Below, piece after piece: positions 6,445-8,969 of a stretch of 8,969 nt of DNA. Where the stretch lies: assembly GCA_016290335.1 (NCBI GenBank), contig JAEETM010000115.1, forward strand, positions 1 through 8,969, written 5' to 3'. The DNA comes from Treponema sp. GTDB lineage: Bacteria > Spirochaetota > Spirochaetia > Treponematales > Treponemataceae. Made by a program: the position numbers and the translations under genes. The first letter of the stretch is position 1. Every line of letters begins with the position of its first letter. The notes below the pieces were generated by a model, which was not told the origin of the DNA, made no database searches, and saw only the letters and a program-made list of their open reading frames with translations.

Positions 6445-6693
6445 CTAATTATTTTGAATAAAGGAATACATTCCAGATTTATCACCACTGATTTCGATAT
6501 CACAGGCAGTAAACAAAATGAAATTAGGTTCAAGATAAAGCCCTGAGTCAGAGTTTAAAAAAACTTTATAGAAATCAAGCGAAGCAAGTTTTGCAAAAGA
6601 ATCATCTTCAGATAAATTATATTTTTCCATAATGTGCTTGGTCATAGCAATAACGCATAAACCTTTTGCAGTTTGGATTTTTGATTCACTCAT
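6445..6693 (-). CDS. Small helical protein of the DUF3990 cassette
   Basis: An 82-residue protein and the last gene of a three-gene cassette. I do not recognise it firmly. It has a predicted helical N-terminal half (M-T-K-H-I-M-E-K-Y-N-L-S) and a conserved-looking F-L-N-S-D-S-G-L-Y-L-E segment. It resembles the small proteins that accompany DUF3990/DUF3791 genes. There is no signal peptide or membrane segment. An ATG at 6705 is in frame, but GGAG at 6700-6703 sits six bases before the ATG at 6693, so MSESKIQ is the better start. That places it two bases after the stop of the DUF3990 gene, implying translational coupling. It may be an antitoxin or accessory subunit of the DUF3990 protein; this is inference. 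It is convergent with the arginase gene, 53 bases away. Confidence 0.75.
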   Translation of the reverse strand: MSESKIQTAKGLCVIAMTKHIMEKYNLSEDDSFAKLASLDFYKVFLNSDSGLYLEPNFILFTACDIEISGDKSGMYSFIQNN

Positions 6694-6695
6694 CA

Positions 6696-7118
6696 TTAAC
6701 TCCATTTAATTTCTATAAAGCTTTTTATTAATTTTTCTGCGATATCCTGTTTTCCTATAAAGTATTGTGTTCCGAGATTTTCTGGTTCAAGATTTTTTAA
6801 TAAAACTTCTTTTGCTTCTTTTGAACCAATTTCTCCATAAAGTTCCTGCCAATATGCTCTTAAACACAACAAAGTATTGTCATCAGCTGTTGGTCCAATA
6901 ACTAAATCATAATTATGAGGTGTACCACCTTGTTCTCGACACATTAAAACAAAATCCAACCATTCCATATCGGCTTTTTCAAAGTATTTAATATTAAGTG
7001 ATGTTGCCATATAAAAGCCTTGGCCAAAATCTTTATTATTTCGACCTTTTGTTACATCAATTGTGTTTATTTGATAAACAGTCCCATGATAAAGGGTTTC
7101 AATAATTGGCAGAGACAT
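6696..7118 (-). CDS. DUF3990 protein, ADP-ribosyltransferase-like fold
   Basis: A 140-residue protein recognised by L-Y-H-G-T (His11), D-F-G-x-G-F-Y-x-A-T-S (Tyr36), Y-D-L-V-I-G-P-T-A-D-D (70-80) and T-Q-Y-F (Gln118). These are the landmarks of DUF3990, a family placed in the ADP-ribosyltransferase-like clan. The His and Tyr match the H and Y of the H-Y-E type NAD-binding site, but the usual third-position Glu appears to be Gln. The activity, if any, may therefore be unusual. The protein is probably cytoplasmic, with no signal sequence. The gene overlaps the upstream small gene by 20 bases, and its AAGGAG lies inside that gene, ten bases before the ATG. The next gene starts two bases after its stop. 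Such tight packing fits a toxin with neighbouring antitoxins or a phage-defence effector, but no activity has been shown here. Family call good, role uncertain. Confidence 0.8.
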   Translation of the reverse strand: MSLPIIETLYHGTVYQINTIDVTKGRNNKDFGQGFYMATSLNIKYFEKADMEWLDFVLMCREQGGTPHNYDLVIGPTADDNTLLCLRAYWQELYGEIGSKEAKEVLLKNLEPENLGTQYFIGKQDIAEKLIKSFIEIKWS

Positions 7119-7314
7119 AATATTCTATCTCCTTTGACATTTCTGTTTCTGTCATCGAATCAAATACATCTGGACATTTTGCTATATAGTTGAGGATTTT
7201 ATATTTCTTATCAAGTTCAAGAAAATCAGAGGTAGAAAGATTATGTTCCTGACGATATTTTTCAGAAGCCAGAAACATGAGAAAAATAGAATTATCTAAC
7301 CGCAGATTTTTCAT
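7099..7314 (-). CDS. DUF3791-like small protein, first gene of the cassette
   Basis: A 71-residue protein resembling DUF3791: an N-terminal helix F-L-M-F-L-A-S-E-K-Y-R-Q-E-H-N-L-S, then D-F-L-E-L-D-K-K-Y-K-I-L-N-Y-I, a short loop with C-P-D-V-F-D, and a final helix K-E-I-E-Y-Y-V. DUF3791 genes commonly sit next to DUF3990 genes. There is no membrane segment. The ATG at 7314 follows GGTGATAAA, a modest ribosome binding site. Its last 20 bases overlap the DUF3990 gene, whose Shine-Dalgarno it contains, so translation of the two is probably coupled. Being first in the operon, small and probably made in excess, it fits an antitoxin. That is an inference from layout, not from the sequence itself. 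Confidence 0.72.
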   Translation of the reverse strand: MKNLRLDNSIFLMFLASEKYRQEHNLSTSDFLELDKKYKILNYIAKCPDVFDSMTETEMSKEIEYYVSANY

Positions 7315-7342
7315 TTTATCACCGCTAACAATTTCTATAATT

Positions 7343-7371
7343 AATATAACATGGTTTATAGCAAAAATCTA
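7343..7371 (-). promoter_or_regulatory. Weak candidate promoter of the DUF3791/DUF3990 cassette
   Basis: The minus strand has TAGATT (7366-7371), 17 bases, then TATATT (7343-7348), about 29 bases before the first ATG. The -10 is fair and the -35 is poor. It is reported because the cassette must have a promoter between 7315 and 7485 and nothing better was seen. Confidence 0.25.
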
Positions 7372-7424
7372 TCTTTTGTTTTACAAATGAATTGGAGTTG
7401 GTAAGAAAAGGCAAATAATTTTTC

Positions 7425-7454
7425 TGTACATTTTTATCTTAATTAAGGTATAAT
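7425..7454 (+). promoter_or_regulatory. Promoter of the NlpC/P60 gene
   Basis: TGTACA (7425-7430) and a perfect TATAAT (7449-7454) are 18 bases apart, giving a predicted transcription start near 7461 and a short leader of about 25 bases. The -35 matches TTGACA at four of six positions. This is the most convincing sigma-70-type promoter in the window. Confidence 0.65.
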
Positions 7455-7475
7455 ATATTGCCAAAAAAAATCATT

Positions 7476-7479
7476 GGAG
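7476..7479 (+). promoter_or_regulatory. Ribosome binding site that fixes the NlpC/P60 start
   Basis: GGAG lies six bases before the ATG at 7486. A TTG at 7474 is in frame but overlaps this GGAG and has no ribosome binding site of its own, so the ATG is the real start. Confidence 0.75.
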
Positions 7480-7485
7480 AAGAAA

Positions 7486-8583
7486 ATGTTTAAAAAACAG
7501 GACGAACAACCAAAAAAGAAAAAGGGATGTTTACGAAAATTGCTTTCAATAGCAGGTGGAGTAATTATTGTTGGAATTGTATTAGTTTGGTTATCTGACG
7601 ATAATAGCACAGATTATATTTCTGACGAACAGATTGCTGCAGCTAATAGCGAAGAGGAAGTTTCTTTTGATGACTTCCTTGGCTCGCTTTTTGACTGGTA
7701 CGGTTATATCCCGGATGATTATGATCAGTACTACGATAGTTACGATGATTTCTATAGCGGAAGCTGGAATCCTGATGATTACGATTTGTATGACAATTAT
7801 AATCCTGAGTACGCAAGTTATTATTATGATGATTATGGATATGGTTACGAAGGCGAATCCAGCGATTACGATTATGATTATTATGATGATTATTACGACT
7901 ATGGCGATGACTACTATGATGATGATGGCGGCTATGGTTATGGTTATGATTATGGCGCAACCGAAGATGATTACGACAGTTATTATAACAACTACGATGA
8001 TGAAAGTTATGATTCCTATGATGATTCAGACAGCAGTGATACCGGAAGCAGTACAACCACACCACAAAACGATTACGTTAATCCACTTGCACCAAAAGGT
8101 GGCAAAACACCAAAAACTTTCGATACATCAAATACTCCAACAAGAAAGCTTATTACAAAAGCAGATTTTGAAAAAACAAATACAGACAAAAGAACAACCT
8201 CTGAAAAACGAAATCTCTTTATTAACTGTGCAAAAGCTTACATGGGTTCCCCTTACGTTCTTGGTGGCGAAAGTAAAAGCGGCATTGACTGTTCCGGTTT
8301 AATTTACATGGCAGCTCAGCAATCCGGCTTAGGAAAGCTTCCACGAACAGCTAAAACCCAGTATTCTATTGCTCAGAAAATTACAGATAACCAGCGTGAA
8401 CCAGGAGATTTAATTTTCTTCCAGGCCAATAATACTATCTCTCACGTTGCTATCTACCTTGGCGACAACCAGGTTCTCCATTCCATCAGCGATGGTCCAA
8501 AAACCGGTGTAGTAACTTCCAAGCTTTCCGAAAAATATTGGAAACAACATTACTATGGTGCCGGCCGCATTTTTGATGATTAA
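7486..8583 (+). CDS. Membrane-anchored NlpC/P60 peptidase with a Tyr/Asp-rich linker
   Basis: A 365-residue predicted cell-wall endopeptidase. Residues 1-18 are Lys-rich and cytoplasmic. Residues about 19-36 are an uncleaved signal anchor, placing the rest outside the inner membrane. Residues 71-185 are extremely rich in tyrosine and aspartate (36 Tyr and 34 Asp in 115 by hand count), with Gly and Asn and no Lys or Arg, so the segment is highly acidic and probably disordered. A Thr/Pro/Lys-rich stretch follows to about 240. The NlpC/P60 domain covers about 245-365, with catalytic Cys269 in I-D-C-S-G-L, His320 in I-S-H-V-A-I-Y and His332 in V-L-H-S. The family cuts peptide stems of peptidoglycan, usually between gamma-D-Glu and the diamino acid. 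The gene has its own promoter and a strong terminator, so it is monocistronic. The catalytic call is firm; the linker's role is unknown. Confidence 0.9.
   Translation: MFKKQDEQPKKKKGCLRKLLSIAGGVIIVGIVLVWLSDDNSTDYISDEQIAAANSEEEVSFDDFLGSLFDWYGYIPDDYDQYYDSYDDFYSGSWNPDDYDLYDNYNPEYASYYYDDYGYGYEGESSDYDYDYYDDYYDYGDDYYDDDGGYGYGYDYGATEDDYDSYYNNYDDESYDSYDDSDSSDTGSSTTTPQNDYVNPLAPKGGKTPKTFDTSNTPTRKLITKADFEKTNTDKRTTSEKRNLFINCAKAYMGSPYVLGGESKSGIDCSGLIYMAAQQSGLGKLPRTAKTQYSIAQKITDNQREPGDLIFFQANNTISHVAIYLGDNQVLHSISDGPKTGVVTSKLSEKYWKQHYYGAGRIFDD
7696..8040 (+). repeat. Low-complexity GAT/TAT/TAC codon tract
   Basis: This stretch inside the NlpC/P60 gene is built almost wholly from GAT, GAC, TAT, TAC and GGN/AAY codons and encodes the Tyr/Asp-rich linker (residues 71-185). 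Spurious ORFs of His/Asn-rich and Met/Ile-rich sequence appear in the other frames as a result. There is no exact repeat unit, so it looks selected for composition rather than freshly expanded, though slippage could still change its length. Confidence 0.75.
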
Positions 8584-8606
8584 TGAGAAAAAGATTTAGA
8601 TAAAAC

Positions 8607-8638
8607 AAAAACCGTGGTTTGTTGCCACGGTTTTTTTA
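8607..8638 (+). terminator. Intrinsic terminator after the NlpC/P60 gene
   Basis: AAAAACCGTGG, loop TTTGTTG, CCACGGTTTTT, running into a seven-T tract: an 11-bp stem with a GC core followed by T. It starts 23 bases after the stop codon. It isolates the peptidase gene from htpG. Confidence 0.92.
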
Positions 8639-8694
8639 TACTTGAAAAATGTTTTGAAGATAGGCTAGGGATTGGAACCTCCTGAAAAAAAACA

Positions 8695-8722
8695 CTTGTC
8701 GAAAATACCGTTTTGTTATTAT
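8695..8722 (+). promoter_or_regulatory. Possible htpG promoter
   Basis: CTTGTC (8695-8700) and TATTAT (8717-8722), 16 bases apart, lie about 38 bases before the ATG. The -10 matches five of six positions; the -35 is weak. No CIRCE-type inverted repeat (TTAGCACTC/GAGTGCTAA) was seen, so HrcA control is not indicated. Confidence 0.35.
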
Positions 8723-8759
8723 TTTTAAAGATAAACATTCTTTTTAGAGGTATTCACAC

Positions 8760-8969
8760 ATGGCAAAATATCAGTTTCAAACAGAAGTTAATCAGCTTCT
8801 GAAATTAATTATTCATTCACTTTATTCAAATAAAGACATTTTTTTGCGCGAGATTGTTTCTAATGCTTCGGATGCATTGGACAAATTAAAGTATCTTACG
8901 GTTTCGGATGAGGCTTATAAGGCAATCAAGTTTGAGCCGAGAATCGACATCACTTTTGACGAGGCAACA
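8760..8969 (+). CDS. htpG: HtpG (bacterial Hsp90) chaperone, 5' part only
   Basis: The first 70 codons of the ATP-dependent chaperone HtpG, cut by the window end (full length is usually about 610-650 residues). The start [14 protein letters not shown] and the segment [17 protein letters not shown] are hallmarks of the GHKL ATPase domain. The Glu and Asn in that segment are the catalytic Glu and the magnesium-coordinating Asn. AGAGG lies nine bases upstream of the ATG. The protein helps fold and stabilise client proteins under stress in the cytoplasm. It follows a terminator, so it is transcribed separately from the peptidase gene. Confidence 0.96.
   Translation, partial: MAKYQFQTEVNQLLKLIIHSLYSNKDIFLREIVSNASDALDKLKYLTVSDEAYKAIKFEPRIDITFDEAT

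Noticed and set aside
7643..8065. Minus-strand His/Asn/Arg-rich ORF of 140 residues opposite the peptidase gene
   Set aside because: It is the antisense reading of the GAT/TAT codon tract, has no ribosome binding site, and its composition (His, Asn, Arg) is exactly what that tract gives in reverse.
7634..8302. Plus-strand Met/Ile/Thr-rich ORF of 222 residues overlapping the peptidase gene
   Set aside because: It is a frame-shifted shadow of the same low-complexity tract; the peptidase frame has the catalytic motifs, the ribosome binding site and the terminator.
8641..8759. HrcA/CIRCE operator before htpG
   Set aside because: No TTAGCACTC...GAGTGCTAA repeat is present in the leader.

Overview
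The window most likely comes from a host-associated spirochaete of the Treponema type. This is inferred from the low-to-moderate GC content, the T/A-rich intergenic DNA, a lipoprotein with a relaxed spirochaete-like lipobox, and the N-terminus of HtpG. No rRNA or other marker fixes the genus, so the assignment is tentative.

Layout. (1) Positions 7-5275, minus strand: a three-gene signalling block, read from right to left. It holds a membrane histidine kinase with a very large extracytoplasmic domain (2882-5275), a NarL/LuxR-type response regulator 12 nt downstream (2225-2869), and, behind its own promoter, a 701-residue lipoprotein (7-2112). By eye, the body of the lipoprotein is a divergent homologue of the kinase ectodomain. 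A near-identical palindrome, GGAG-AAAA-CTCC with a TTTACAAAA-like flank, lies upstream of the kinase and upstream of the lipoprotein. In front of the lipoprotein its centre falls at about -41.5 from the predicted transcription start, which is where a class II activator would sit. (2) Positions 5276-5485: a divergent intergenic region with several inverted repeats. (3) Positions 5486-6391, plus strand: an arginase. (4) Positions 6445-7314, minus strand: a tight three-gene cassette of a DUF3791-like small protein, a DUF3990 (ADP-ribosyltransferase-fold) protein and a second small protein. It resembles a toxin/antitoxin or defence module. (5) Positions 7486-8583, plus strand: a membrane-anchored NlpC/P60 peptidase with a 115-residue Tyr/Asp-rich linker. 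It has a clear promoter and an intrinsic terminator. (6) Positions 8760-8969: the 5' end of htpG, cut by the window edge.

How the parts may work together. The most interesting candidate system is the kinase-regulator-lipoprotein set. The model is that the kinase senses an envelope cue through a repeat-rich (possibly beta-propeller) ectodomain and phosphorylates the regulator. The regulator then acts at the shared palindrome, controlling its own operon and a lipoprotein that carries the same kind of domain. The lipoprotein could be a decoy, a ligand presenter or a feedback partner. The arginase makes ornithine, which is the cross-linking diamino acid in treponemal peptidoglycan, and the NlpC/P60 protein cuts peptidoglycan. 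That envelope theme is only an inference. No tRNA, rRNA, CRISPR array or insertion sequence was seen, and no gene-free stretch exceeds about 215 bases.
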